Below are positions 35,489-44,804 of a stretch of DNA of 64,000 nt, in pieces. Where the stretch lies: the NCBI GenBank assembly GCA_025698865.1, contig JAILWQ010000002.1:394385-458384 (forward strand), written 5' to 3'. The DNA comes from Erythrobacter sp. Its GTDB lineage: Bacteria > Pseudomonadota > Alphaproteobacteria > Sphingomonadales > Sphingomonadaceae. A model generated the notes under the pieces. That model was not told the DNA's origin and did not search any database. It saw only the letters and a list, made by a program, of their open reading frames with translations. Position 1 is the first letter of the stretch; each line of letters begins with the position of its first letter. A program made the position numbers and the translations under genes.

Positions 35489-37192
35489 ATGCTGCGCCAT
35501 TTCCTCGCTCCGCTCGCCGCCCTCTCGCTCGCCGGATGCGCCACGCTCGCGCCTTCCGCACCCCCGCCGGCGGACACCGTAACCGGCAGTGTCAGCGCCG
35601 CCGACCCCCGCGCCGAGGACGCCGGGCGCGAGATGCTGCGGCGCGGCGGCGGCGCGACCGATGCCGCGATCGCGGTGATGCTGGCGCTGACCGTGGTCGA
35701 GCCGCAGAGTTCGGGCATCGGCGGCGGCGGTTTCCTGGTCAGGGGCACGCGCGAGGGTTCGGTCGAAACCTATGACGGCCGCGAAACCGCGCCTGCCGCC
35801 GCGACACCCGACTGGTTCCTGAAGGAAGATGGCACTCTCCCGCCTTTCGGCGAATCGGTGCGCAGCGGCCTCAGCGTCGGCGTCCCCGGCAATTTGGCGC
35901 TGGCGATGCAGGCCCATGCCGAGCACGGCCGCCTGCCCTGGGCCGAGCTGTTCGGTCCGGCGATCCGCCTCGCCCGCGAAGGCTTCCGGGTCAATCCGCG
36001 CCTGCGCGAATCGCTGACCTCCAGCCGGGACCGCGCCGCCCATTCCTCGCTCGGCCGCGAATTGTTCTACGACGAATCTGGCGAACCGCGCCCGGTCGGC
36101 TATCTCGTCACCAACGAACCGCTGGCCCGCTCGCTCGAAGCCATCGCCGCGGACCCGGCCGGGTTCTACACCGGCCCGGATGCGGCGGAATGGAGCGCGG
36201 CGATCGCGGGAGAGACGCCCCGTCCGCAGGGCATGACGGCCGCGGATTTCGCCGCCTACCGCGCAAAGCTTCGCGAGCCGGTCTGCGCATCCTACCGCGC
36301 CCACCGCGTCTGCTCGATGGGTCCGCCCACCTCCGGCGGCGTGGCGGTGCTGCAGATTCTCGGAATGCTCGAGCGGTTCGATCTGGCGGAGCTCGGTCTG
36401 CGCGACCCGGCGACGTGGCACCTCTTCGTGGAGGCCCAGCGTCTCGCCTATGCCGATCGCGAACTCTATCTTGCCGACAGCGATTTCGTGTCCGTGCCCC
36501 TGCCCGGACTGCTCGACCCGGCCTATATCGCGCAGCGCAGCGCGCTGATCGCAGAGGGATCGAGCCTTGCGGTAGCGGAACCGGGCCGGCCGGCCGGAGC
36601 CTCGCTTGCCCGAGCGGACGGTGACGAGCCGGAAGAGCACGGCACCACCCATTTCGCGATCGTCGATGCCGACGAGACGATGGTCAGCTACACCTCCACG
36701 ATCGAAGGGCCGTTCGGATCGGGCCTGATGGCGGGCGGGTTCTACCTCAACAACGAACTGACCGACTTCAGCCGCTCGCCGACGGTCGATGGCCGTCCGG
36801 TCGCCAACCGGGTCGAAGGCGGCAAGCGCCCGCGCAGCTCGATGTCGCCGGTCGTGATCTACGATCCGCAAGGGCGCCCGCTGCTCGCCATCGGAGCCGC
36901 TGGGGGCGCGACCATTCCGGTGCAGACCGCCCGCAGCATCGTCGGCATCATCGATTTCGACCTCTCCGCCGAGGAAGCGCTCGGCCTGCCCTTCATCATG
37001 GCGAATGGCGACAGCGTCTTCGTCGAGCAGGGCACCTGGCTCGTCGACGCAATCCCCGCCCTGAAGGCGCTGGGGCATGCGGACATCTCGGTGCGCCAGG
37101 TCGGGCTGAAGGCCGGGGCGGTGCTGCGCACGGAGGATGGCTGGGTCTCGGCCCGCGATCCCCGCATCGAGGCGCTCGTCGCCCTGCCCTGA
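35489..37192 (+). CDS. ggt: Gamma-glutamyltransferase, lipoprotein form
   Basis: 567 aa. The signal peptide ends in a lipobox L-A-G-C (about residue 16), so it is probably anchored to the membrane facing the periplasm. The autoprocessing and catalytic threonine is T386 in H-G-T386-T-H-F; the small subunit would start there. G-I-G-G-G-G-F and the later S-P-V-V-I and G-A-A-G-G-A-T substrate-binding stretches are present. It splits glutathione and other gamma-glutamyl compounds. A start at 35489 places the lipobox properly. Confidence 0.92.
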   Translation: MLRHFLAPLAALSLAGCATLAPSAPPPADTVTGSVSAADPRAEDAGREMLRRGGGATDAAIAVMLALTVVEPQSSGIGGGGFLVRGTREGSVETYDGRETAPAAATPDWFLKEDGTLPPFGESVRSGLSVGVPGNLALAMQAHAEHGRLPWAELFGPAIRLAREGFRVNPRLRESLTSSRDRAAHSSLGRELFYDESGEPRPVGYLVTNEPLARSLEAIAADPAGFYTGPDAAEWSAAIAGETPRPQGMTAADFAAYRAKLREPVCASYRAHRVCSMGPPTSGGVAVLQILGMLERFDLAELGLRDPATWHLFVEAQRLAYADRELYLADSDFVSVPLPGLLDPAYIAQRSALIAEGSSLAVAEPGRPAGASLARADGDEPEEHGTTHFAIVDADETMVSYTSTIEGPFGSGLMAGGFYLNNELTDFSRSPTVDGRPVANRVEGGKRPRSSMSPVVIYDPQGRPLLAIGAAGGATIPVQTARSIVGIIDFDLSAEEALGLPFIMANGDSVFVEQGTWLVDAIPALKALGHADISVRQVGLKAGAVLRTEDGWVSARDPRIEALVALP

Positions 37193-37265
37193 GCCGCGCT
37201 TGCCGTTGCGGCGGCGGGACCTTACAGCCGGCCAAGGGAGCAGGCTGAAAGCAAAGCGAGGGTGC

Positions 37266-39074
37266 GTGCAGATTCTGTCGGATATCGACCAGGCGAAAAA
37301 TCTGGTCGAACTCTTTCTGAAACGTGCGGACGAGAAGGGCGAGACACCCTTTCTCGGTGCCAAGCGCGGCGGCGAGTGGCAGACGATCAGCTGGGCCGAA
37401 GCTGCCCGTCAGGTGTGCCTGCTGGCGGAAAACCTGCGCGCGCTGGGCCTTGCGGCCGGCGATCGGGTGTGTCTGGTCAGCGAAAACCGACCCGAATGGT
37501 GCATCGCCGATCTCGGCATCATGGCCGCCGGATGCATCACCGTGCCGGCCTATGTCACCAACACCGAGCGCGACCATGTCCATATCCTCGACAATTCGGG
37601 AGCCAGGGCGGTCATCGTCTCGAACGACAGGCTCGCCCAGCCGCTGATCCCGGCGATCTTCCGCACCGGCATCGCGGAGCACATCATCCCGATCGACGAG
37701 GTGCGCGGTTATCAGGGGGGAAATCTGAACTGCCGCGGCTGGTCGGCGATGGTCGAGGGCGATGCCGTGGCCGCGCGCCGCGTGGTAGAGGAACGGCTCG
37801 CCGGTATCACGCGCGAGACGACCGCCTGCATCATCTACACCAGCGGAACGGGCGGGGCGCCGCGCGGCGTCATGCAGCACCACGGCGCGGTCCTGTGCAA
37901 CGTCGCGGGCGCGGCGGAGATCCTGATCGAGGATTTCGGAGTCGAGCCGGAGGAGCGCTTCCTCTCCTTCCTCCCGCTCAGCCATGCCTACGAGCATACC
38001 GGCGGGCAGTATCTGCCGATCTCGGTCGGGGCCGAGATCTACTATGCCGAGGGGCTGGAGAAACTCGCCAGCAATATCGAGGAGACCCGGCCGACCTTCA
38101 TGGTCGTGGTCCCCCGCCTGTTCGAAGTCCTGCGCACCCGCATCCTCAAGCAGGTCAGAAAGCAGGGCGGAATGGCGCAGAAGCTGATGGAAAGTGCGGT
38201 CTCTCTCGCTGAACGGCGCGCATCCGGACGTGGAAAGTTCGGCGATCGCGCGCTCGATCTGGTGCTGGAGAAGCTGCTCCGGCCCAAGATCCGCGCGCGT
38301 TTCGGCGGGCGGATGAAGGCGATGGTGTCGGGCGGGGCGCCGCTCAATCCCGAAGTGGGCAATTTCTTCCAGGCAGTCGGCCTTACCATGCTGCAGGGGT
38401 ATGGCCAGACCGAGGCAGGTCCGGTGATCAGCTGTAACCGCCCCAGGGTCGGGATCGCGATGAACTCGGTCGGCCCGGCCATGCGCGGGGTCGAGATCAG
38501 GATCGCCGAGGACGGCGAGATCCTCTGCCGGGGCGAACTGGTGATGCACGGATACTGGCAGAACAGCGGCGAGACCGCGCGCACGATCAGGGATGGCTGG
38601 CTGCACACGGGCGATATCGGCCATCTCGACGACAAGGGCCGGATCGTCATCACCGACCGCAAGAAGGACATGATCGTCAACGACAAGGGCGACAATGTCG
38701 CGCCGCAGAAGGTCGAGGGGATGCTGACGCTGCGGCCCGAGATCGCGCAAGCGATGGTGGCGGGCGACCGGCGGCCCTACATCGTCGGGCTGATCGTGCC
38801 CGATGCCGAATGGGCCCTCGACTGGGCGAAGGACCGGGGCAAGAAATTCGACCTCGCCGCGTTGCAGGGCGATCCCGAGTTCAAGACCGCGATCCGTCAG
38901 GCGGTCGATCAGGTGAACAAAGACCTCTCGGTGGTCGAAAAGGTGCGCCAGTTCGCCTTCTCCGACGAGGGCTTCACGATCGAGAACGAGGAGCTGACCC
39001 CCTCGATGAAGATCCGCCGGCACAAGATCCGCGAACGCTATGGCGACCGGCTCGACGCGCTCTATCGCGCGTGA
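37266..39074 (+). CDS. Long-chain fatty acid--CoA ligase / AMP-dependent synthetase
   Basis: 602 aa. ANL-superfamily enzyme that activates a fatty acid through an acyl-AMP. The P-loop reads Y-T-S-G-T-G-G-A-P-R-G (the usual T-G-x-P-K-G slightly altered). G-Y-G-Q-T-E-A, G-W-L-H-T-G-D-I-G and the C-terminal lysine region P-S-M-K-I-R-R are present. The GTG at 37266, after GCGAGGG, starts V-Q-I-L-S-D-I-D-Q; no ATG gives a better start. Chain length preference unknown; the length and domain order are those of FadD15/FACL-type ligases. Confidence 0.88.
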   Translation: MQILSDIDQAKNLVELFLKRADEKGETPFLGAKRGGEWQTISWAEAARQVCLLAENLRALGLAAGDRVCLVSENRPEWCIADLGIMAAGCITVPAYVTNTERDHVHILDNSGARAVIVSNDRLAQPLIPAIFRTGIAEHIIPIDEVRGYQGGNLNCRGWSAMVEGDAVAARRVVEERLAGITRETTACIIYTSGTGGAPRGVMQHHGAVLCNVAGAAEILIEDFGVEPEERFLSFLPLSHAYEHTGGQYLPISVGAEIYYAEGLEKLASNIEETRPTFMVVVPRLFEVLRTRILKQVRKQGGMAQKLMESAVSLAERRASGRGKFGDRALDLVLEKLLRPKIRARFGGRMKAMVSGGAPLNPEVGNFFQAVGLTMLQGYGQTEAGPVISCNRPRVGIAMNSVGPAMRGVEIRIAEDGEILCRGELVMHGYWQNSGETARTIRDGWLHTGDIGHLDDKGRIVITDRKKDMIVNDKGDNVAPQKVEGMLTLRPEIAQAMVAGDRRPYIVGLIVPDAEWALDWAKDRGKKFDLAALQGDPEFKTAIRQAVDQVNKDLSVVEKVRQFAFSDEGFTIENEELTPSMKIRRHKIRERYGDRLDALYRA

Positions 39075-39083
39075 AATGCCCGC

Positions 39084-40202
39084 CTAGGGAACGATGGTGG
39101 TGAACAGGAAGGTGGCGAAGATCACCAGGTGGATCACCCCCTGCACGATCGTCACGCGCCCGCGCCCCAGCGTCAGCGTGGCAACCAGAAGCGTCAGCGC
39201 GAGAATCACGGTGGAACGCATCGACAGGCCGAGCTCGAGATCGAGGCCGAGCATCAGCGCCACGACCGCGACCGCCGGAATGGTGAGGCCGATGGTCGCC
39301 AGCGCCGAACCGATCGCGAGGTTGAGGCTGGTCTGAACGCGGTTGGCCCGCGCCGCCCTGACGGCAGCGAAGCCCTCGGGCGCCAGCACAACCATGGCGA
39401 TAAGAATACCGACCAGCGCGCGCGGCGCGTTGGCCGCAGCGACCGCGGACTCGATGGTGGGGGACAACTCTTTCGCCAGCAGAACGACCGCGACGAGGGC
39501 GACGATCAGCACGATACCGGCCAGACCGGCAACTTTCCGGGACACCGGCGCGAAATGAGTCCGGTCATCCTCGTCGTCTGGCGACTGGTGGAGGAAATCA
39601 TCGCGATGACGGATCGTCTGCGCTCCGACGAAAGTGGCGTAGATCACGAGCGAGACGATCGCCACGAACACGAGCTGGGTGTCGTTGTAGAAGGCGCCGC
39701 CTGCGCTGATCGTGTAATTCGGCAGGATCAGCGTGAGCACGGCCAGCGTCGCCAGCATCGCCAGGCCGACGCTGACCCCGGACTGGGTGTAGTTCTGCAC
39801 CAGATGCCGCCCGCCGCCGACCAGAAGACAGAGGCCGACGAAGCCGTTCATCGTGATCATGATCGCGGCGATCAGCGTGTCACGCGCCAGCGCCTGCGCC
39901 TGCGCGCCCTCGCTCAGCATGATCGAGACGATCAGCGAGCATTCGATCACGGTCACGGCCAGCGCGAGCACCAGCGTTCCGAACGGCTCGCCCAGAAAAT
40001 GGGCGAGGATTTCCGCGTGATAAACCGCCGCCATGATCGCGGCCCCCAGCAGCAGGCCGAGGCAGATCAACAGGATCGTCGAGGACGGGGTCGGCGCGAT
40101 CGCGAAGACGAGACCCGCCAGCGGAGCGACCAGAGACCAGATCGCGATCCCCTGCGCCGAGAGGTCGGCAGGGTTGGTTTCGGGGATCTGGGCGCGTTCC
40201 AT
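39084..40202 (-). CDS. Calcium/sodium:proton antiporter, ChaA/Cax type
   Basis: 372 aa with about eleven transmembrane helices. The two alpha repeats of the cation/Ca2+ exchanger superfamily are clear: H-F-L-G-E-P-F-G-T-L-V-L-A in the first half and L-A-P-E-G-F-A-A-V-R-A-A in the second, with an acidic cytoplasmic loop (S-P-D-D-E-D-D) between. It expels calcium or other cations in exchange for protons. It may be distal in the merC-thiSG-40257 transcript (54-bp gap). Confidence 0.9.
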   Translation of the reverse strand: MERAQIPETNPADLSAQGIAIWSLVAPLAGLVFAIAPTPSSTILLICLGLLLGAAIMAAVYHAEILAHFLGEPFGTLVLALAVTVIECSLIVSIMLSEGAQAQALARDTLIAAIMITMNGFVGLCLLVGGGRHLVQNYTQSGVSVGLAMLATLAVLTLILPNYTISAGGAFYNDTQLVFVAIVSLVIYATFVGAQTIRHRDDFLHQSPDDEDDRTHFAPVSRKVAGLAGIVLIVALVAVVLLAKELSPTIESAVAAANAPRALVGILIAMVVLAPEGFAAVRAARANRVQTSLNLAIGSALATIGLTIPAVAVVALMLGLDLELGLSMRSTVILALTLLVATLTLGRGRVTIVQGVIHLVIFATFLFTTIVP

Positions 40203-40256
40203 GGCCCCGGTGTAGGGGCAGAAACGCGCAGATTCCAGCGCGGGCGTGGCCGAAAA

Positions 40257-40787
40257 TCAGGCGGCAGCGCCGACTTCTATATATTCGGGAAAGAATGCCG
40301 GCGCGCGGGTGCTCCAGCCGGACGCGGTCGCAGCCGCCTCGCTCAGGGACTGGAGCAGCAGCTTGCGGCGATCCGGCCGGATATGCGGCAGAGCGGCGGC
40401 AGCGCAGAACGCGCTCGGCAGCCACGGGCGGGCTTCGGCCCCGAGCAGCCGTTCGTAAAGGAAGCGGAAGGCGGAAAAGCTGCCGATCCGCTCCTGCGCC
40501 AGGTCGAAAGCGGCAACCCGAGCAAGCTTTCCGAGAAATCCCTCGATCGTGGCAAACCCGCTTTCGCTGGGAATCGCGAGCCGCAGGGCCTTCAATTCCT
40601 GATAGGCCACGTAGTGCGCACGGATCGCCGCGCTCTCCTCGCCACTGCGGCTCCAGATCCGGAAGGCGTCGCTTCGCGCCAGTCCGATGTCGAGGCTGCG
40701 GCGGATATAGCGCTGCTCCGCGGCGCTGAAGCTGGCGAATTCGCGCATCTCGGCGATGGTCATCGAAGCGGTGTTGGTGACCGACAT
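40257..40787 (-). CDS. Hypothetical protein, 176 aa
   Basis: A soluble, all-helical protein with no signal peptide; R-E-F-A-S-F-S-A-A-E-Q-R-Y-I-R-R-S-L-D at the start and a proline-containing C terminus. I do not recognise the family. The ATG at 40787 (M-S-V-T-N-T) is used; an ATG at 40802 would add five residues. It lies between thiSG (65 bp) and the antiporter (54 bp). Confidence 0.6.
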   Translation of the reverse strand: MSVTNTASMTIAEMREFASFSAAEQRYIRRSLDIGLARSDAFRIWSRSGEESAAIRAHYVAYQELKALRLAIPSESGFATIEGFLGKLARVAAFDLAQERIGSFSAFRFLYERLLGAEARPWLPSAFCAAAALPHIRPDRRKLLLQSLSEAAATASGWSTRAPAFFPEYIEVGAAA

Positions 40788-40852
40788 TCTGCTTGCCCCC
40801 ATGTTGCAGGAGCAAGTTCGCGCAATATGGTTAACGTCCCGTAAGCGCCCGG

Positions 40853-41857
40853 TCAGATAAGGCCCGCAAGCGGCGAACTGGGGTCCGCATATCTGCGGCG
40901 GCCCATGCGGCCCGACAGATAGGCTTCGCGCCCCGCCTCCACCGCCAGCTTCATCGCGCGGGCCATGCGCAGCGGGTTCTTCGCTTCGGCAATGGCGGTG
41001 TTCATCAGCACGCCGTCGCAGCCCAGCTCCATCGCCACCGCCGCATCGCTGGCCGTGCCGACCCCGGCATCGACCAGCACCGGGACCGACGCCCCCTCCA
41101 CGATCAGGCGGATAGTGACCTGGTTCTGGATGCCGAGCCCGGAACCGATCGGCGCACCCAGCGGCATCACCGCGACCGCACCCGCTTTCTCGAGCTGCTT
41201 CGCGGCGATCGGATCGTCGACGCAATAGACCATGGGAAGGAAGCCTTCCTTGGCCAGAACCTCGGTCGCCTTCAGCGTCTCGCGCATGTCGGGATAGAGC
41301 GTGCGTGCCTCGCCCAGCACCTCGAGCTTGACCAGGTCCCAGCCACCCGCCTCGCGCGCCAGGCGCAGGGTGCGGATCGCCTCGTCCGCGGTAAAGCAGC
41401 CGGCGGTGTTGGGCAGGTAGGTCACTTTCTTCGGATCGATGAAGTCGGTCAGCATCGGCGCCTTGGGATCGCTGACATTCACGCGGCGGACCGCGACCGT
41501 GACGATCTCGGCTCCGCTCGCCTCGAGCGCGGCGGCGTTCTGCTCGAAATCCTTGTACTTGCCGGTGCCGACGATCAGGCGCGAGCGGAAGGTGCGCCCG
41601 GCGACCGTCCAGCTGTCATCCGTATCCTCAGTCTCGCCGCCGCCGACGAAATGGACGATTTCCAGCACGTCGCCCTCTACCAGCCGATGCTCGGCCAGTT
41701 CGCTGCGCGGGGCGATGGTCCCGTTGCGCTCGACCGCGACTTTCGCCGGATCGAGTTCGAGCTCGCGGGCGAGATCGGCGATCGTCGCCGCGCCGGTCCG
41801 GCGGCTCTCGCCATTGACGGTGATGGAACGAAGCGTGGTCTGATCCTGAGCAGTCAT
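40853..41857 (-). CDS. thiG: ThiS-ThiG fusion: sulfur carrier protein plus thiazole synthase
   Basis: 334 aa. Residues 1-74 are a ThiS sulfur carrier (I-T-V-N-G-E-S at the start, ending H-F-V-G72-G-G74). A short acidic linker leads to a full ThiG (about 83-334) with the Schiff-base lysine K177 in V-K-L-E-V, G-C-F-T-A and the phosphate-binding D-A-G-V-G-T. ThiG makes the thiazole phosphate part of thiamin. Normal ThiS needs a free C-terminal glycine for adenylation and thiocarboxylation, which the fusion lacks unless it is cleaved. The fused form is known from other proteobacteria. The gene follows merC by 14 bp. Confidence 0.93.
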   Translation of the reverse strand: MTAQDQTTLRSITVNGESRRTGAATIADLARELELDPAKVAVERNGTIAPRSELAEHRLVEGDVLEIVHFVGGGETEDTDDSWTVAGRTFRSRLIVGTGKYKDFEQNAAALEASGAEIVTVAVRRVNVSDPKAPMLTDFIDPKKVTYLPNTAGCFTADEAIRTLRLAREAGGWDLVKLEVLGEARTLYPDMRETLKATEVLAKEGFLPMVYCVDDPIAAKQLEKAGAVAVMPLGAPIGSGLGIQNQVTIRLIVEGASVPVLVDAGVGTASDAAVAMELGCDGVLMNTAIAEAKNPLRMARAMKLAVEAGREAYLSGRMGRRRYADPSSPLAGLI

Positions 41858-41871
41858 GCCTGCTCATCTAG

Positions 41872-42264
41872 CTATCGATGCATGTGGCGCAAGTTGAGGA
41901 TGTGGCCGAGCGAGACCAGCGCCACGCCGATGATCGTCAGGATCGCTTCCTTCGGCCCATGCTCGACCGCGAGCGCACCGCCCATGAAGGTGAGGCCGAC
42001 CATCGCGATCACGAAGGGCGCGGCCATGCGGTGGCGCATCGCGCCCCAGCCGATCGCAACGCCCGCGATCAGCGTTGCGATCGCCAGCCCGATGCGATGG
42101 AAGTCCGGAGAGAAGAAGAATTCGCCGCCGAGCCCGAGGCCGGAGACCAGCACGATCGAGAGGAGACAATGGATCGCGCAGGCAGCGGACAGCGCGATTC
42201 CCGCCCGGTCGAGACGTTGGCGAATCGGATTGATGGCGCGCTGGAACATCATGTCGAGGGCCAT
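41872..42264 (-). CDS. MerC domain membrane protein
   Basis: 130 aa, four transmembrane helices. The first contains the metal-binding type C-A-I-H-C near residue 29, as in MerC mercury transporters and related proteins. There are no mer genes here, so a role in zinc or other metal supply is more likely, supported by a Zur-like palindrome 2 bp upstream of the ATG. It leads a possible transcript through thiSG. Confidence 0.82.
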   Translation of the reverse strand: MALDMMFQRAINPIRQRLDRAGIALSAACAIHCLLSIVLVSGLGLGGEFFFSPDFHRIGLAIATLIAGVAIGWGAMRHRMAAPFVIAMVGLTFMGGALAVEHGPKEAILTIIGVALVSLGHILNLRHMHR

Positions 42265-42266
42265 CT

Positions 42267-42283
42267 ATGTGACAATGTAACAT
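42267..42283. promoter_or_regulatory. Zur-like palindrome at the start of the merC gene
   Basis: ATGTGACAATGTAACAT is a near-perfect 17-bp palindrome. Its inner 15 bases match the Zur consensus TGTTATAATATAACA at 12 positions. It touches the start of the MerC gene, where binding by a zinc-loaded Fur-family repressor would stop expression. Confidence 0.5.
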
Positions 42284-42395
42284 CTTTCAACCCGGTTTTT
42301 GCCTTGGATGGGCGTTTCACCGCCAGCCTCGCCCGGTTTGACAGATGCGCTATTTGCGCTTGCGAAGGCGGGATACCGCGACCAGAGCGCGGAGG

Positions 42396-43430
42396 ATGTC
42401 CTCCCAATTCAATCGCCGTAGCGCGACGGCAATCTCCGTCTGGCTCTGGATCGTCGCGATCATGGTCGTCGCGATGGTCGTCGTGGGCGGGATAACCCGC
42501 CTCACCGAAAGCGGCCTGTCGATCACGCAGTGGAAGCCGATCACGGGTGCGATCCCGCCGCTGACCGAAGCGGACTGGCGCGCGGAATTCGAACTCTACC
42601 GCCAGACCGGAGAGTACATAAACGTCACCGGCCCCGCCGGAATGGATCTGGCGGGTTTCAAGTTCATCTTCTTCTGGGAATGGGCGCATCGCCTGCTCGG
42701 GAGATTGATCGGCCTGGCCTTCGCCCTGCCGCTGGCATGGTTCTGGATCCGGGGAGCGATCCCGCACGGATACAAGGCGCGGCTCGTGGCGCTGCTGCTG
42801 CTGGGCGGGCTGCAGGGCGTGTTCGGCTGGTTCATGGTCCGCAGCGGGCTGTCGGAGACGACAACGGATGTGAGCCATTTCTGGCTCTCGATCCATCTCC
42901 TGACCGCGCTCCTGACCTTGGGCGGCCTCGCCTGGACTGCGCTCGATCTCTGGCGTCACGCCCATATCGGGCGCGCGCGACCGGCGCGCTGGAGCGGAAC
43001 GGCGAGCTGGGTCGGCACGATCCTGTTCGTGCAGCTTCTTCTCGGGGCCTGGGTGGCGGGCCTTAATGCGGGTTATGCGTCGGACACCTGGCCGCTGATG
43101 CAGGATCGGCTGGTGCCCGAATTCGACGGCAGCAACGGTCTGTTATGGGCGATCACGCACGATCCCTTCCTGATCCATTTCCTTCACCGCTGGTGGGCCT
43201 GGATCGCCTTTGCCGCCCTGCTGGTGCTCGCCCGCAAGGTCCGCCCGCTCGACCGGCGGGCCTCGATCGCGCTTCACGCGGTGCTCGGCACCCAGATCGC
43301 ACTCGGCATCGCGACCGTCCTCACCGGCGTCTCGCTCTGGGTGGCGGTGGCGCACCAGTTGGTCGGCGCGCTGCTGGTCCTTTCTTTCGCTTGGGCAGCG
43401 CATATCCTCGGGCGGACCCGCGACGCCTGA
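42396..43430 (+). CDS. ctaA: Heme A synthase (COX15/CtaA family)
   Basis: 344 aa, eight transmembrane helices in the two-times-four layout. It oxidises heme O to heme A for aa3-type cytochrome oxidase. Heme-ligand histidines are seen in E-W-A-H-R, S-I-H-L-L, F-L-H-R-W-W and A-H-Q-L; V-G-G-I-T-R-L-T-E-S-G-L-S is the family signature. The ATG at 42396 has GGAGG directly before it, closer than usual; an ATG at 42345 would add 17 residues. Confidence 0.93.
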   Translation: MSSQFNRRSATAISVWLWIVAIMVVAMVVVGGITRLTESGLSITQWKPITGAIPPLTEADWRAEFELYRQTGEYINVTGPAGMDLAGFKFIFFWEWAHRLLGRLIGLAFALPLAWFWIRGAIPHGYKARLVALLLLGGLQGVFGWFMVRSGLSETTTDVSHFWLSIHLLTALLTLGGLAWTALDLWRHAHIGRARPARWSGTASWVGTILFVQLLLGAWVAGLNAGYASDTWPLMQDRLVPEFDGSNGLLWAITHDPFLIHFLHRWWAWIAFAALLVLARKVRPLDRRASIALHAVLGTQIALGIATVLTGVSLWVAVAHQLVGALLVLSFAWAAHILGRTRDA

Positions 43431-43629
43431 CGCCGGATTCCGACCGCGATCCGTCGCAAAAAATTGCCCGACGGTACTATTTTACCTCTCCCGGAACGCG
43501 CGGAATTGCTTGACTCCGGCGACCTCATCCATCATCTGGCGCGCCTTCGCGATTGCCGGCTCCGGCCGGTGCGCAGGCGTGGCGGGATGATCCGCTGCGC
43601 ATCCACGAAAGCAGACGGATAGAACAGCC

Positions 43630-44109
43630 ATGAAGGCGCTTACCAAAGCCACGCGGTCGGTGAAGCCGGCCGAGGTCGAAAAGAACTGGCACATCGTCGA
43701 TGCCGACGGTCTGGTCGTCGGTCGCCTCGCCGCGATCGTCGCCAACATCCTGCGCGGCAAGCACAAGCCGAGCTACACCCCGCATGTCGATTGCGGCGAC
43801 CATGTCATCATCATCAATGCCGACAAGGTGAAGTTCACCGGCAAGAAAATGAACGACAAGGTCTATTACAAGCACACCGGCTGGGCCGGCGGCATCAAGG
43901 AAACCACGCCTGCCAAGGTGCTGGAAGGCCGCTTCCCCGAGCGCGTGCTGGAAAAGGCCGTGCAGCGCATGATCCCGCGCGGTCCGCTGGGCCGGGCGCA
44001 GATGAAGGCGCTCCACCTCTATGCCGGCACCGAGCATCCGCACGAGGGCCAGAAGCCCGAGACGCTCGACGTCGCTTCGATGAACCGCAAGAACAAGGCT
44101 GCCGCATAA
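43630..44109 (+). CDS. rplM: 50S ribosomal protein L13
   Basis: 159 aa. [22 protein letters not shown], the nucleic-acid face H-V-I-I-I-N-A-D-K and G-W-A-G-G-I-K are characteristic. The upstream 200 bp hold no gene; a TTGACT at 43510-43515 may be a -35 element, with a poor -10. The stop overlaps the rpsI start (TAATG). Confidence 0.97.
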   Translation: MKALTKATRSVKPAEVEKNWHIVDADGLVVGRLAAIVANILRGKHKPSYTPHVDCGDHVIIINADKVKFTGKKMNDKVYYKHTGWAGGIKETTPAKVLEGRFPERVLEKAVQRMIPRGPLGRAQMKALHLYAGTEHPHEGQKPETLDVASMNRKNKAAA

Positions 44110-44723
44110 TGGCCGACGAAGACAAGAAGCCCGAAGACAACGCGGAAACCGCGGCGACCCAGTCTGACAATGGGGGCGCAACCACCGCCAACGAAGGCGC
44201 CGATGCCCAGAAGGACGCCGGCAAGGTCACCGATCTCGCCGATCTCAAGGACATCGCCGGCAATACGCCGGAAGGCGATTCGGCCGAGATCGCGCAGCGT
44301 GCCGAGGTTCCCCTGCGCGAGCAGCAGCTCGACAAGCACGGCCGCGCCTACGCGACCGGTCGCCGCAAGGATGCAACGGCCCGCGTGTGGCTGAAGCCAG
44401 GCAGCGGCAAGGTCACTGTCAACGGCAAGGACCAGGAAGTGTACTTCGCGCGTCCGACCCTGCGCCTGATCATCGACCAGCCCTTCGCCATCACCGAGCG
44501 TCAGGGCCAGTACGACGTGATCGTCACCGTGCGCGGCGGAGGTCTCTCGGGCCAGGCCGGTGCGGTCAAGCACGGCATCAGCCAGGCGCTGACCCGCTAC
44601 GAGCCGGCCCTGCGGTCGACCGTCAAGGCGGCCGGCTTCCTCACCCGCGACAGCCGCGTGGTGGAGCGCAAGAAGTACGGCCGGGCCAAGGCGCGCCGGA
44701 GCTTCCAGTTCTCCAAGCGCTGA
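44109..44723 (+). CDS. rpsI: 30S ribosomal protein S9 with long acidic N-terminal extension
   Basis: 204 aa against about 130 in E. coli. The S9 core (about 76-204) is complete: [43 protein letters not shown] with the C-terminal tail that reaches the P-site tRNA. The first 75 residues are acidic and low in complexity. The start at 44109 overlaps the rplM stop; no internal ATG near the core competes, so the extension is probably real. Confidence 0.95.
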   Translation: MADEDKKPEDNAETAATQSDNGGATTANEGADAQKDAGKVTDLADLKDIAGNTPEGDSAEIAQRAEVPLREQQLDKHGRAYATGRRKDATARVWLKPGSGKVTVNGKDQEVYFARPTLRLIIDQPFAITERQGQYDVIVTVRGGGLSGQAGAVKHGISQALTRYEPALRSTVKAAGFLTRDSRVVERKKYGRAKARRSFQFSKR

Positions 44724-44743
44724 TTTCGGTCATCCGATACACG

Positions 44744-44774
44744 AAAGGGCGGTTCCGCGAGGAGCCGCCCTTTT
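44744..44774 (+). terminator. Intrinsic terminator after rplM-rpsI
   Basis: AAAGGGCGGTTCC and GGAGCCGCCCTTT pair in a 13-bp stem (one G-T) with a GCGA loop, ending in TTTT. It is 21 bp after rpsI and may also act on the convergent metallophosphoesterase transcript. Confidence 0.88.
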
Positions 44775-44804
44775 CGTTTGTGGCGAAGATACGGGTGACC
44801 GTTT

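Noticed and set aside
35060-37363. 767-codon frame antisense to the gamma-glutamyltransferase gene
   Set aside because: The plus strand encodes an intact enzyme with its catalytic threonine; the antisense product is low in complexity.
36996-39023. 675-codon frame antisense to the acyl-CoA ligase gene
   Set aside because: Shadow of a clear ANL-family gene with all its motifs.
39129-40844. 571-codon plus-strand frame opposite the antiporter gene
   Set aside because: It consists of Arg/His/Asp-rich sequence typical of the reverse complement of membrane-protein codons.
41858-41871. TPP riboswitch upstream of thiSG
   Set aside because: Only 14 bp separate merC and thiSG, too short for a TPP aptamer, and no such pattern appears upstream of merC.
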